64,000 nt of DNA from an uncultured Clostridia bacterium (GCA_944388585.1 CALXJI010000002.1:186001-250000); one strand, 5' to 3'; positions 8,371 through 17,783 are shown, counted from the first letter of the stretch. A program made the numbers and translations. The notes: generated by a model not told the origin, from the sequence alone.

Positions 8371-9655
8371 TTACTGTCTAGCAGAATAAAAAATTCTTGT
8401 CTTACTTAAATCATAACCTTTAGCATTAAGCATTTGTGATACTGTTATTATTTGATAATCATTTTCTACTAAATATTTAAGTATTTCTTCCACAGCAGGT
8501 ACCGTAGTAGAATGTATATCATGAAGTAATACTATATCTCCATCTTGTACATCGTTTAGTACCAATGGTACAATTTTTTCTTTATTTCTGCTTTTCCAAT
8601 CTAATGAATCTATATTCCATAATATTAATGGATTATCTATTGCATTTCTTACTTTTTCATTTATAGAGCCATATGGAGGTCTTACAAGTGTTGGCTTTTT
8701 ACCTGTAATTTTTTCTATTTCACTTGCAGTATTATTTACTTCATTTTTTATCTCGTCACTAGATAATTTAGTAAGCTCTTTATGACTCCATGTATGTATT
8801 CCAATTTCATGCCCTGCATCATATACTCTTTTTACAACATCTGGATATTTAACTACATTTGACCCTAGCATAAAAAATGTTGCATGAGCATTATACTTAG
8901 AAAATATATTAACTATATCATCAGTATTTCTTGAATGAGGTCCATCATCAAAAGTTAGTGCTACCATTTTCTTATTTTTATCTATCAACCTAGGTATTAG
9001 ATTTTGATATTCTTCCTCTGATACACTTAAATTTTGTGCATTAAGTAATGTTGAATTTATGCATTCCTTTAGATTATTATATGTATAACTTTGCTCATCT
9101 TCACCGCTTTAAAAATACTATTGCATTTTGTGTAAGAAAATATTTTTCAGAATAAGCATCTGCTATTTTTTCTTGATATTCCTGCTTAAATAATTCATCT
9201 AATGATATTTCTTTGCTTTCAATTAAATTACAATTAAAAGTAGTAATTTCTGTATTATATTCATCTTTTTTCAAATCCTTTATTTTAGTGATAATTTTTG
9301 CACTTACAATATTATCATTTACTTTATATGTATCTATTGATTGTAAAAAAACTGCTTTATCTTTTTTAAATACTCTATCTTCAATATCGTTTTTTTCTAT
9401 AAAAGATTCAATTTTTGAAATTACAACTTCATTTACTTTAGAATTAAAAAATTCATTTTCACATTCAAAATTTTGATAATACATTTCATAGTTTTTGTCT
9501 ACCTTTTCTTCATTTTTAACACTACCATATTCCATATTTTTAGTTTCAAGTTTTACGATATTTAATGTATTATAATTCCTATAAATTGGAATAAAAGCAA
9601 TAACTATCATTGCAATAATTAAAATAACAAAAAATACAATAATTGATCTTTTCAT
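8371..9655 (-). pseudogene. PdaC-like polysaccharide deacetylase, split by a frameshift
   Basis: Two reading frames together give one PdaC-like protein. The first (9655 to 9101, 184 residues) has an N-terminal membrane anchor, a DUF4163-like region and the start of a DUF3298-like domain (ISLDELFKQEY, FLTQNAIVFL), then stops. The second continues as GEDEQSYTYNNLKECINS and runs into a NodB deacetylase with TFDDGP, HTWSHKELT, RPPYGS and LWNIDSLDW, ending at 8371. Dropping one base from the T5A3 run at 9104-9111 (read on the minus strand as TATTTTTAAAGC) restores one frame. The fold removes acetyl groups from wall glycans. It is either a real pseudogene or an assembly error. If the second frame is translated alone, the first candidate starts are near 8988. 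Confidence 0.8.
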
Positions 9656-9761
9656 AACAATTCCCCCTTTTAATAATTATTTTTTTCTATAGTGCAAATT
9701 ATTTACTATTATGTAAAATACATCTTATATAATTATATAATATTCTCATATTGAAGTCAAT

Positions 9762-9794
9762 AAAAAGTAACTATTATACTTATATAATAGTTAC
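9762..9794 (-). terminator. terminator overlapping the end of the second deacetylase gene
   Basis: The 11-bp perfect stem GTAACTATTAT/ATAATAGTTAC has a 6-base loop and is followed on the minus strand by a T run. The stem overlaps the stop codon at 9791. Confidence 0.8.
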
Positions 9795-10648
9795 ATACCA
9801 TAATATATTTTACCATTTTCTAAAGGTATTCCTTTAATTTTATATAGCTCAGTTACAGTTACAAAATTATATCCCTTTTCTTTTAATTTAATTATAATAG
9901 GTTCAACTGCATCTAATGTCGTTTTATATATCTCATGCATAAGTATTATATCTCCATCATCAACCTCTTTTAAGGTTTTAGAAATAATTTTTTCTGTATC
10001 TCTGCTTTCCCAATCTCTAGTGTCTACATTCCATAAAATACATGGTTTTTGTATCGTACTAAGTACTGTATCATTTTGATTTCCGCCAGGGGATCTATAA
10101 TATTTAGGCTTTTGTCCTGTTATTTCTTCTAACATATCATCTACACTGTTTATTTCATATTCTAATTCTTCTTTACTCAAATTCTTCAAATTTTTATGAT
10201 TTTGTGAATGATTGCATATTTCCATACCATTATCATATGCATACTTTACAGATGATTTATAATTTTTAATGTTTTGCCCCACCATAAAAAATGAAGCTTT
10301 TACATTATTTTTTATAAGTAAATCTACTAGTTCTTTTGTATATTTTCCTGGTCCATCATCAAAAGTTAGTGCAACATATTTTTTTCCATTATCTATAGGT
10401 TGGTAGACTTCTTCTACATATAATTCAGGCTTTACATTGCTAGCTTCTATTTTAACTTTTATATCACTTATTTTTATTCTATTATCTATTTTACTATAAT
10501 CTATTAAATTAAATATTGTATTTTCTAAAATAGGTATTAACATAAACATTGCTATAATTAATAATAAAATACTAATATATGATATTTTTATTTTCTTATT
10601 ATCTTTTTTATAAAATGTTATATAACCATATCTTAAATTTGGTTTCAT
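9791..10648 (-). CDS. Membrane-anchored polysaccharide deacetylase (NodB family)
   Basis: A 285-residue protein with an N-terminal membrane segment at about residues 24-46, then an extracellular NodB domain: ALTFDDGPGKYT (metal-binding Asp), CNHSQNHKNL (two His ligands), YRSPGG, LWNVDTRDW and ILMHEIYKTT. It should remove N- or O-acetyl groups from peptidoglycan or another wall glycan, giving lysozyme resistance or sporulation-specific wall changes. The start ATG 10648 follows GAGGT. It is related to the broken deacetylase immediately downstream but lacks that gene's DUF4163/DUF3298 region. Substrate cannot be told from sequence. Confidence 0.88.
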   Translation of the reverse strand: MKPNLRYGYITFYKKDNKKIKISYISILLLIIAMFMLIPILENTIFNLIDYSKIDNRIKISDIKVKIEASNVKPELYVEEVYQPIDNGKKYVALTFDDGPGKYTKELVDLLIKNNVKASFFMVGQNIKNYKSSVKYAYDNGMEICNHSQNHKNLKNLSKEELEYEINSVDDMLEEITGQKPKYYRSPGGNQNDTVLSTIQKPCILWNVDTRDWESRDTEKIISKTLKEVDDGDIILMHEIYKTTLDAVEPIIIKLKEKGYNFVTVTELYKIKGIPLENGKIYYGM

Positions 10649-10695
10649 ATATTATACCTCAATTTTATTATACATATAATAGCAAAATTAATCAA

Positions 10696-10728
10696 GAAAA
10701 AGAGTTTGAAATATACTTCAAACTCTTT
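10696..10728 (-). terminator. terminator after htrA
   Basis: A perfect 12-bp stem (AAAGAGTTTGAA/TTCAAACTCTTT) with a 6-base loop lies 13 bases past the htrA stop and is followed by T-rich sequence on the minus strand. Confidence 0.85.
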
Positions 10729-10740
10729 ATTTATATTATA

Positions 10741-11898
10741 TTAATTAGTTACTTCACTTGATACCCCATCATCACCGCCTAATGTGATTTCAAGTTCTTG
10801 GTAATTTCCTCCTCTATAAACTTTAAGTTTTACTTTATCGCCTATAGATTTTTGGTTTTTAGCATCATTTAATTCCTGCTTTGTTGTAACTTGTTGTCCA
10901 TCAAATTCAACAATTATATCTCCTCTAGAAAGTCCAGCTTGATCGGCAGGTGAACCACTAAATATTTGATATACATAAATTCCTTCAACTAGATTATTTC
11001 TTTTTGCAGTAGCTTCATCCATATCTATTCCATATATTCCAATATATGGTCTAACAATTTTTCCGGTTAATTTTAGCTCTTCAATTATTTTTAAAGCATC
11101 ATCACTTGGAATAGCAAAACCCAAACCTTCAACTGTAGTATCAGTAACTTTAACAGTATTTATACCAACCACTTCACCTTTCGAATTAACAAGAGCTCCA
11201 CCACTATTACCAGGATTTATAGCTGCATCTGTCTGAATTAATTTATATGTTCTACCATCAGTTGTTATAGTTCTGTTTAATGCTGAAATATAACCAACTG
11301 TAACACTCCCTGCAAACTCTTGACCTAATGGGTTACCAATAGCAACTGCAAGTTCACCAACTTGTAAATCTGATGATTTACCAAATGTTGCTGGTGTAAG
11401 TCCTGTAACATCTATTTTTAACAATGCAAGGTCTGTAACTGAATCTGTTCCTATGATTTCTGCTTCATATTCTTCTTGATTAGATAAAGTAACTGTAACC
11501 TGTGCACTGGTAGATGAAATTGCATCTTCTACTACGTGATAATTAGTTATTATATATCCATCTTCAGAATATATAATTCCTGAACCTTCCTCAGATGTTT
11601 CTTGTAGTTCTCCAAAAAATCCTTGCTCATAAAAATCTACTTTTACTCCAACAACAGATGGACCTGCTATTTGAGCAACAGCTACAACGGGATTTTCCAC
11701 ATTTTCAACATTATATGTTGTATTTCCTACACTTATTTGAGAATTATTACCTCTTACTAAAAAGTATGTTGTAAGAGAACTTATAACTGATACTAATATA
11801 ATACCAATTATAATAATTATTACTTTAGGCACACCTCTTTTTCTTTTTTCTGAGACAAAAGTTGTTTCAAAACTAGAATTTTTTTCATTCTCTTCCAT
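10741..11898 (-). CDS. htrA: HtrA/DegP-like serine protease
   Basis: A 385-residue membrane-anchored surface protease. A charged cytoplasmic tail and one membrane segment (about 25-49) precede the trypsin-like domain with the triad His121 (TNYHVVEDA), Asp156 (TDLALLKID) and Ser232 (NPGNSGGALVN). One PDZ domain follows (GSPADQAGLSRGDIIVEFDG). It degrades or refolds misfolded exported proteins. The start at ATG 11898 is chosen because AGGAGG lies 9 bases upstream; the in-frame GTG at 11904 is only 3 bases from it. All catalytic residues are present and length is normal for the Firmicutes family. Confidence 0.94.
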   Translation of the reverse strand: MEENEKNSSFETTFVSEKRKRGVPKVIIIIIGIILVSVISSLTTYFLVRGNNSQISVGNTTYNVENVENPVVAVAQIAGPSVVGVKVDFYEQGFFGELQETSEEGSGIIYSEDGYIITNYHVVEDAISSTSAQVTVTLSNQEEYEAEIIGTDSVTDLALLKIDVTGLTPATFGKSSDLQVGELAVAIGNPLGQEFAGSVTVGYISALNRTITTDGRTYKLIQTDAAINPGNSGGALVNSKGEVVGINTVKVTDTTVEGLGFAIPSDDALKIIEELKLTGKIVRPYIGIYGIDMDEATAKRNNLVEGIYVYQIFSGSPADQAGLSRGDIIVEFDGQQVTTKQELNDAKNQKSIGDKVKLKVYRGGNYQELEITLGGDDGVSSEVTN

Positions 11899-11913
11899 AA
11901 TCACATTCCTCCT

Positions 11914-13152
11914 TTATATATTTTTACCAGCTGCTACAGCTGTTGAAAAAGCTATTTGTAGATTAAATCCTCCTGTAAAAGCATCGACATCTAAAACCTC
12001 TCCTGCCAAAAATAAATTTTTAATAACTTTAGATTCCATAGTTTTAGGATTTACTTGCTTTACATCTACTCCACCACAAGTTATTATTGCAATATCTATT
12101 GGCATAAGATCAACAATTTGAATTTTTAGATTTTTTATTAAATATGCAAGTCTACCTCTTTCTTCTTTAGTTATTTGATGTACTTTTTTATCTGGATTTA
12201 TATTGCTTAACTCAACAATAACTGGTATCATTTTTTGAGGCAATAAATCAACAAGTGAATTTTTAAATTCTTTATTCGAATATTTATCGAAATCTCTTTT
12301 TATCCTCTTATCAAGTGTTTCGAGGCTTAGCGCTGGCTTTATGTCAATTATACCACAAATATCTTTTTTTGTAAACTTATCCCCTAGATTTTCCAGTCTA
12401 TTAAGCAAACTACTTCCACTTAGCACAATAGGACCTGTAAGTCCAAAATGTGCAAAAAGCATTTCACCAAATGAATTATATATAATTTTTTCTTTATCTA
12501 ATATTTTAAAATTTACATTTTTTAAAGTAAGACCTTGCAATTTATTACAAATCTCATCATTAGATTTTAAAGGAACAAGACCAGCTCTTAAATCAATTAT
12601 ATTATGTCCATACTTTTTTAGTATTTCAAAACATTCTCCACTACTTCCAGTAGCTTTATAGCTTTTTCCTCCAGTACATAATATAAACTTATCTGCAAAA
12701 TAGTCTTTTTTATTTGTTCTTATTCCAATTAAAGTATTGTCTTTTATAATAAAATCCCTTAACTCTGTTTCATAGTCTATTTTTACATTATATTTTCTTA
12801 ACTCATTTTTTAATGCAAGTACTATATCCTCTGCCTTATCACTTACAGGAAATATTCTTCCACCTCGTTCTACTTTAGTTTTAACACCAATACTATTAAA
12901 ATATTCTACTGCATCTTTATTTGTAAAATTTGAAAATGAGCTATACATAAATTTCGAATTTTTAACTATATTACTTTTAAAATCTTCTATATCTCCATCA
13001 AAAGTTAAGTTACATCTTCCTTTTCCTGTTATTTTTAATTTATTTCCAATACTTTTAGTTTTTTCAAGTAATATTACTTCATTTCCATATTTTGCACTAG
13101 TTATAGCTGCCATCATTCCTGCAGCACCTGCGCCTATAACTATAACTTTCAT
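11914..13152 (-). CDS. HI0933/YhiN-type FAD-dependent flavoprotein
   Basis: A 412-residue flavoprotein of the HI0933/BaiN-like family. The dinucleotide fold is at the N terminus (VIVIGAGAAGMMAAITSAKYG), followed by GKGRCNLTFDGD, a family signature. The C terminus has ITCGGVDVKQVNPKTMESK and LAGEVLDVDAFTGGFNLQIAFSTA, where FAD binding closes. Members are NAD(P)H-dependent reductases; some act on bile-acid intermediates, but most have unknown substrates. It lies between htrA and the PLP lyase gene (3 bases from the latter), so is probably cotranscribed with the lyase. Substrate is not inferred. Confidence 0.88.
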   Translation of the reverse strand: MKVIVIGAGAAGMMAAITSAKYGNEVILLEKTKSIGNKLKITGKGRCNLTFDGDIEDFKSNIVKNSKFMYSSFSNFTNKDAVEYFNSIGVKTKVERGGRIFPVSDKAEDIVLALKNELRKYNVKIDYETELRDFIIKDNTLIGIRTNKKDYFADKFILCTGGKSYKATGSSGECFEILKKYGHNIIDLRAGLVPLKSNDEICNKLQGLTLKNVNFKILDKEKIIYNSFGEMLFAHFGLTGPIVLSGSSLLNRLENLGDKFTKKDICGIIDIKPALSLETLDKRIKRDFDKYSNKEFKNSLVDLLPQKMIPVIVELSNINPDKKVHQITKEERGRLAYLIKNLKIQIVDLMPIDIAIITCGGVDVKQVNPKTMESKVIKNLFLAGEVLDVDAFTGGFNLQIAFSTAVAAGKNI

Positions 13153-13155
13153 AAA

Positions 13156-14418
13156 CTACTCTCCTAACATTTTATTTGTAGCAATAAGTATTGCAAGCTT
13201 TGCCGACTCATATGAAAGTCCTCCTTGCATATATGCTGCATATGGCTCTCTCATTGGAGAATCTGCTGAAAGTTCTATTGACGCACCTTCCATAAAAGTT
13301 CCAGCTGCCATGATAACTTCATCTGAATATCCTGGCATATTCCAAGGCATAGGAACTACATTACTATCCACTGGAGATGCATATTGTATACCTTGAATAA
13401 ATTTTATAAGCTTGTTTTTATCATGAAAATTAATAATTTGTACGATGTCACTACGTTTATCTTCAGCTTGAGGAAATACATCAAATCCTAAATTTTCAAG
13501 TAATTTTGCGGCAAATACCATTGCTTTTAAAGCTGATGCTACAACAGTTGGCGCCATAAAAAATCCTTGTATTATATTTTGATTTTGTCCAAGTGTTGCA
13601 CCATTTTCTTTTCCAAGTCCTGGGCAATATAATTCTTGTACAATATCTTCTATTAAATCTTTTCTACCACATATATATCCACCCATCTCACAAAGACCGC
13701 CACCAGCATTTTTTATTAAACTTCCACAACATATATCTGCTCCAACTGCTGTTGGTTCTTTTTCTTCAGTAAACTCTCCGTAACAATTATCTACAAAAAT
13801 AACTACATCATTATCTACTGATCTTATTTCTTTTATAACTTCTTCTATTTGAGATATAAGTAATGCTTTTCTTACTGCATATCCTCTAGATCTTTGTATG
13901 TGAACAAGTTTTACTTTATGATTTTTTAAATATTCTTTTATTTCTTCTATTTTAAAATTATCATTTTCATCTAAATCTATTTGTGAATATTTAATACCTT
14001 GATTTATTAAAGAATTTTTATTTTCTTCAAGTCCAATTACTGTACATAAAGTATCATATGGCATACCAGATATAGCAAGCATTTCATCTCCATATCTTAA
14101 AATTCCTTTTAATGCAGTTGCTATAGTATGAGTTCCACTTACAAATTGTACTCTTACTAAAGCATCCTGTGCATCAAATACTTCTGCATAAACCTTTTCA
14201 ATCGCTTCTCTTCCTATATCTCCATGTCCATATCCTGTTGTTTTTGTAAAATGTACCTGACCAATTGGAACATTTTGAAAAGCTTTTAATACTCTTGCTT
14301 GATTATATAATGCTGTTTCTTCAATTTGTTTAAAAATATCTTTTATTTCCTCTTCAGATTTTCTAGATATTTCTTCTAATTTTGGACTAATATTAAATAG
14401 TCTATATGCACTTTCCAT
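13156..14418 (-). CDS. PLP-dependent lyase, methionine gamma-lyase/aluminium-resistance family
   Basis: A 420-residue fold-type I PLP enzyme of the YnbB family (annotated 'methionine gamma-lyase family' or 'aluminium resistance protein'). Visible marks are TTGYGHGDIGREAIE, RVQFVSGTHTIATAL, FVDNCYGEFTE and the PLP lysine region GSLIKNAGGGLCEMGG. It starts at ATG 14418, with GGTGAT 6 bases upstream; a longer reading from 14448 has no good ribosome-binding site. It is cytoplasmic. The family's real substrate is unsettled, so methionine gamma-lyase activity should not be assumed. In many Firmicutes it sits near hfq/miaA/glnR; here it precedes the HI0933-type gene. Confidence 0.87.
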   Translation of the reverse strand: MESAYRLFNISPKLEEISRKSEEEIKDIFKQIEETALYNQARVLKAFQNVPIGQVHFTKTTGYGHGDIGREAIEKVYAEVFDAQDALVRVQFVSGTHTIATALKGILRYGDEMLAISGMPYDTLCTVIGLEENKNSLINQGIKYSQIDLDENDNFKIEEIKEYLKNHKVKLVHIQRSRGYAVRKALLISQIEEVIKEIRSVDNDVVIFVDNCYGEFTEEKEPTAVGADICCGSLIKNAGGGLCEMGGYICGRKDLIEDIVQELYCPGLGKENGATLGQNQNIIQGFFMAPTVVASALKAMVFAAKLLENLGFDVFPQAEDKRSDIVQIINFHDKNKLIKFIQGIQYASPVDSNVVPMPWNMPGYSDEVIMAAGTFMEGASIELSADSPMREPYAAYMQGGLSYESAKLAILIATNKMLGE

Positions 14419-14534
14419 TTCTTTATCACCGTACTTATTATACCACATACATAAGTCAAAATAAACATATTATGTCTATTTTCACCAAAAATTCATTACT
14501 TACATATAGTTTTCAAAAAAATCACAAACATATA

Positions 14535-14570
14535 AAAAAAGTAAAGAAATTTTTAATTTCTTTACTTTTT
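14535..14570 (-). terminator. terminator of the ireB-ruvX-DUF1292 operon
   Basis: An 11-bp stem (AAGTAAAGAAA/TTTCTTTACTT) with a T-rich flank lies directly after the DUF1292 stop. Confidence 0.8.
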
Positions 14571-14573
14571 TAC

Positions 14574-14927
14574 TTATTCTTCTTCGTCTTCTTCAATTCC
14601 CTGTTGTTTTAAAAATTGTGAATATACTTTCTTGGATAGTTCTTCATCTACTACTGTATCGTATACTTCTTCACCATTTTCTTCTTTGATTTCTAAAATA
14701 ACAACATCAATTTCATCACTTTCTTCTTCCTTTACTTCAGATAAAATTAAAAAAGATCTTTCATCTAGTACTACAACATCTAGTTTTTCAAAAGTAACAT
14801 CTTTTCCATTTTCATCTGTTAGAACGATTATTGGTAGAGAGCTGTCATCATGATCATGATCATGTCCACATCCACCGCAAGTTCCGCATGAACCACCACA
14901 TCCTAAAGATTCTTCTTGTTTATCCAT
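14574..14927 (-). CDS. DUF1292 protein with Cys/His-rich N terminus
   Basis: A 117-residue acidic protein of the DUF1292 (YrzB) family: LPIIVLTDENGKDVTFEKLDVV and FLILSEVKEEESDEIDVVIL are typical. The first 27 residues add a Cys/His cluster (GCGGSCGTCGGCGHDHDHDD) that could bind a metal; Bacillus YrzB lacks it. Function of the family is unknown. It is the last gene of the conserved ireB-ruvX-DUF1292 trio, which in Bacilli follows alaS; alaS is not here. It ends at a strong terminator. The extra cluster may be a metal store or sensor, but this is a guess. Confidence 0.88.
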   Translation of the reverse strand: MDKQEESLGCGGSCGTCGGCGHDHDHDDSSLPIIVLTDENGKDVTFEKLDVVVLDERSFLILSEVKEEESDEIDVVILEIKEENGEEVYDTVVDEELSKKVYSQFLKQQGIEEDEEE

Positions 14928-14968
14928 TTAATTTCCTCCTTTAAAGTATATTTATATATTTTTATACA

Positions 14969-15385
14969 CTATCTAGATAGCATATTCAAATATCCTTCTA
15001 ATATATAAGTAGCTGCCAATCTATCCGCCACTCTATTTTTTTCTTTTTGAGATATTTTCATCTCTTTCATAGTTTTATATGCAGAAACTGTAGTAAGTCT
15101 TTCATCCCATTTATGTACTGTAAGTCCAATCTCTTCTAGTTTAGGAATAAGACTGTCTATCTTTTCTGTCTTATCAGATTTGGTTCCATTCATATTTTTA
15201 GGATATCCAATAACTACCTCTTCAAAATCATATTTTTTCTGAAGCTCTCTTATACCACTAATAAATTTCTTATCACTTCCATTTATTACTAATGTATCAA
15301 GACCTTGAGCAGTTATTCTTAAAGAATCAGAGATAGCAAGACCAACTCTTACATCTCCATAATCTATTCCTAATATTCTTTTCAT
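14969..15385 (-). CDS. ruvX: RuvX/YqgF Holliday-junction resolvase-like nuclease
   Basis: A 138-residue RNase H-fold protein of the YqgF family: RILGIDYGDVRVGLAISD carries the first catalytic Asp, EEVVIGYPKNMNG the second element, and WDERLTTVSA with the late Asp (RVADRLAATYIL) completes the acidic site. Members process the 5' end of pre-16S rRNA and may resolve branched DNA. It lies 7 bases downstream of ireB and upstream of the DUF1292 gene, an arrangement conserved across Firmicutes. Length and motifs are normal. Confidence 0.95.
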   Translation of the reverse strand: MKRILGIDYGDVRVGLAISDSLRITAQGLDTLVINGSDKKFISGIRELQKKYDFEEVVIGYPKNMNGTKSDKTEKIDSLIPKLEEIGLTVHKWDERLTTVSAYKTMKEMKISQKEKNRVADRLAATYILEGYLNMLSR

Positions 15386-15392
15386 ATTTCAC

Positions 15393-15638
15393 CTATAAAT
15401 CTAAATATTTTTTTATCATTTCTTGCAATAAATCATCTCTTTCAATTTTACAAATTAAAGCTCTTGCATTTTGATGAGATGTTATATAAGTTGGGTCTCC
15501 AGATAAAATATATCCAATTATCTGACTAGTTGGCTCATATCCTTTGTCTTTTAAAGCTGCTACAACTTTCTCCATAATTTCCTTTACTCTTTTTGATTCA
15601 TCCCTTTGTGGTTTAAAAACTGTTGTATTTTGATCCAT
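15393..15638 (-). CDS. ireB: IreB family regulatory phosphoprotein
   Basis: This 81-residue protein matches the IreB/YrzL (DUF965) family along its whole length: TTVFKPQRDESKRVKEIM, then DKGYEPTSQIIGYILSGDPTYITSHQNAR. In Enterococcus, IreB is a substrate of the Ser/Thr kinase IreK and controls cephalosporin resistance; the N-terminal Thr pair phosphorylated there is present here (QNTTVF). It is cytoplasmic. The ATG at 15638 has AAGGAG upstream. It is the first gene of the ireB-ruvX-DUF1292 unit, 34 bases after the TadZ-like gene. Confidence 0.94.
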   Translation of the reverse strand: MDQNTTVFKPQRDESKRVKEIMEKVVAALKDKGYEPTSQIIGYILSGDPTYITSHQNARALICKIERDDLLQEMIKKYLDL

Positions 15639-15672
15639 AATATCACACTCCTTAAAAATATCTAATCAAAAT

Positions 15673-17409
15673 TTATTGTTTTTTTCTAAACAAACCAAAT
15701 CTTTTTTGTCCTTTACTACTTTCTTGCGTATAATGTTTTTCTTCAACACTTACTTTACCTTTTGTAGGATATATAGTATTTATTATCTGATTTAAATTAT
15801 CCTGAAATTCTTTAGTAAAGCTTGAAAATTTATTTGAATACTTATATACCATTTCTATATATTTTTTATAGTTTTCTACATCAAATGGCAATATAAAATA
15901 TTGTACTCTTTTAGGATTAAATAATTCATCAAACATTTTCAAATCATAACTTGTATATGTTGCAATACCATCAATTATATCTTTGGAAGATAAACTACAT
16001 TCAACATATTTATTTATTATTATTTTTATTTTTTCCATGCCTATACCACGTTGTTTTAATTCTCTTAAAAACATTGTTATTTGACTTATATTTAATACAT
16101 TCATGTCCTGTACTATATATATGTCTTGAGCTAATCTAAAATAATCAAGTGGTGTGCTAAAATCCGCATCTATTAATACAACATTATTATTTTTAGAAAC
16201 TGTATCTATTAATAAATTAGGATTATATGATTTTCTATCTTCTCCAGGTACAGCTGTATATATACTTAACTTTTCATATACTAATGGTTCATTTTTGCCG
16301 CTAGATGCATATCTAAGACTTTCTCCAGCAATATTTCTTTTTCCAGTATTATCATATGTATAAATTGTATACATATCCCTTTTTCTTGACATATCAACTA
16401 TTGCTGTTTTTACACCTTTTTTTGCTAAATATGTACCTATTGCATTTATACAAAACGTAGTGCCAGCTTTAGGTGCGCCAACGAAACATACTGTTTTTTT
16501 ATAATCCTCTGGAACGTCATAATATTTTTTTACTACTTCTACTTCCTTTACTTGTGTTATTACTTTTGGAACTTCTTTTTCTACTACTTTTTCTACTATT
16601 TTTTCTTTTGCAGGTTCTTTTACAACTATTTGTTTTACGATTTCTTTTCCATTTTGTATCTCATAATTTGAATTATTTTTGCTTTTGTCTACAATTGGTT
16701 TTTGTGGAGTTGCTTCAGCTTGCTGCACTGCAGAAATATTATTACTTTCTAAAATGCTTTTATATGAATCACTATTTTGTGATAAATAGTCTTTTACATC
16801 CTTTGGAAGCCAGTTAATAATAACTCCCATCTGCTCTGTTGTATATTGAGATACAATTCTATCAAATATTTCATTATATCTACTAGTATCACCATTTAGA
16901 TTTTTATAATATGCTATTATTCTTCTTAATTCTATTTCACTAACTTCTGAAGTATTATATACACTGTTAGGATCAAAATTATCATAATATTTTTTTGCAT
17001 CTCTTTTACTTGTAGGACTATTTATTGCTTCACAAACTTTTCTTATTGTTCTGTCAGAGCCTGTTAAAGTTGTATATACTCCTAAGAAAAATAATCTAGC
17101 TAAAAAACTATCTCCTAATTTTCTCCTATCAGATGCAACATAAATTAAATCTCTAGCTTCAAAATCATTAGTTACTTTATCTATATATTCAAATAATTGT
17201 TTATCTGCTTCCGCGTAACTTTTAGTAGGCAGTTTTTCTAATTCTTCACTTAGAACAGCTCTATCATATTGACCAGTAGATATTTCTTTACTAAACTGTC
17301 CAAAATAAAAAGCCATTTTATATTCTAATTTTTCCTTATATTTTTCCTCATAATGTCTTGCAATATCTTTAACTGTCTGCTCGTTACTCATTCCAAAAAG
17401 TACTTTCAT
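15673..17409 (-). CDS. TadZ/CpaE-like ATPase with receiver-like N terminus
   Basis: A 578-residue cytoplasmic protein that looks like a MinD/ParA-superfamily ATPase of the CpaE/TadZ type. Residues 1-150 form an atypical domain starting MKVLFGMSNEQTVKDIA, perhaps a receiver-like fold. A low-complexity linker rich in Lys, Glu and Val (about 235-310, KEPAKEKIVEKVVEKEV) follows. The ATPase domain from about 315 has a deviant Walker A, VCFVGAPKAGTTFC, an A'-like AIVDMSRKRD and a Walker B-like VVLIDADFST. CpaE/TadZ proteins place pilus or secretion machines at the cell pole. It lies 53 bases downstream of a small VirB2-like membrane protein. No other pilus or secretion genes surround it. Family call moderate. 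Confidence 0.6.
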   Translation of the reverse strand: MKVLFGMSNEQTVKDIARHYEEKYKEKLEYKMAFYFGQFSKEISTGQYDRAVLSEELEKLPTKSYAEADKQLFEYIDKVTNDFEARDLIYVASDRRKLGDSFLARLFFLGVYTTLTGSDRTIRKVCEAINSPTSKRDAKKYYDNFDPNSVYNTSEVSEIELRRIIAYYKNLNGDTSRYNEIFDRIVSQYTTEQMGVIINWLPKDVKDYLSQNSDSYKSILESNNISAVQQAEATPQKPIVDKSKNNSNYEIQNGKEIVKQIVVKEPAKEKIVEKVVEKEVPKVITQVKEVEVVKKYYDVPEDYKKTVCFVGAPKAGTTFCINAIGTYLAKKGVKTAIVDMSRKRDMYTIYTYDNTGKRNIAGESLRYASSGKNEPLVYEKLSIYTAVPGEDRKSYNPNLLIDTVSKNNNVVLIDADFSTPLDYFRLAQDIYIVQDMNVLNISQITMFLRELKQRGIGMEKIKIIINKYVECSLSSKDIIDGIATYTSYDLKMFDELFNPKRVQYFILPFDVENYKKYIEMVYKYSNKFSSFTKEFQDNLNQIINTIYPTKGKVSVEEKHYTQESSKGQKRFGLFRKKQ

Positions 17410-17462
17410 ATTCTCTTCCCTTCTAATTAATTTATTTTAAGGCTATATTAATATAATATTTA

Positions 17463-17783
17463 TTATATAATTATAAATGCATATACTAATGGTAAACATT
17501 GTACTACTACCATAAAGACAGCAATGCCCATTACCATATTTTGACCTTGTATCTTAGAAGCTAAAACTTCAGATCCAACTACATAATATTTATATAAAGC
17601 AAATATTAAAAATAGTATAACAAAAGGCCATGAGTATTTTTGTATCATTACTAAAATATTTAAAGCACCATCTAAAATTTGGTCATTTGTGACTGTGTTA
17701 CTTGCAGCGAACACAAATTCATTAACTATAGCTAAAAGTGCAGAAACAATTAATAATGAAATAATTGGTTTTTTATATGCCAT
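17463..17783 (-). CDS. Small membrane protein resembling VirB2/TrbC pilin
   Basis: A 106-residue protein with an N-terminal signal-like segment (about 6-26, ending VFAASNT), then two strong membrane helices near 42-63 and 82-105. This order (cleavable signal, short polar region, two helices) is that of VirB2/TrbC pilins of type IV secretion systems. The next gene downstream is a TadZ/CpaE-like ATPase in the same direction, probably cotranscribed. No VirB4, VirB6 or coupling protein lies in the window, so a complete secretion machine cannot be claimed. It could equally be a holin-like or unrelated membrane protein. Confidence 0.45.
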   Translation of the reverse strand: MAYKKPIISLLIVSALLAIVNEFVFAASNTVTNDQILDGALNILVMIQKYSWPFVILFLIFALYKYYVVGSEVLASKIQGQNMVMGIAVFMVVVQCLPLVYAFIII

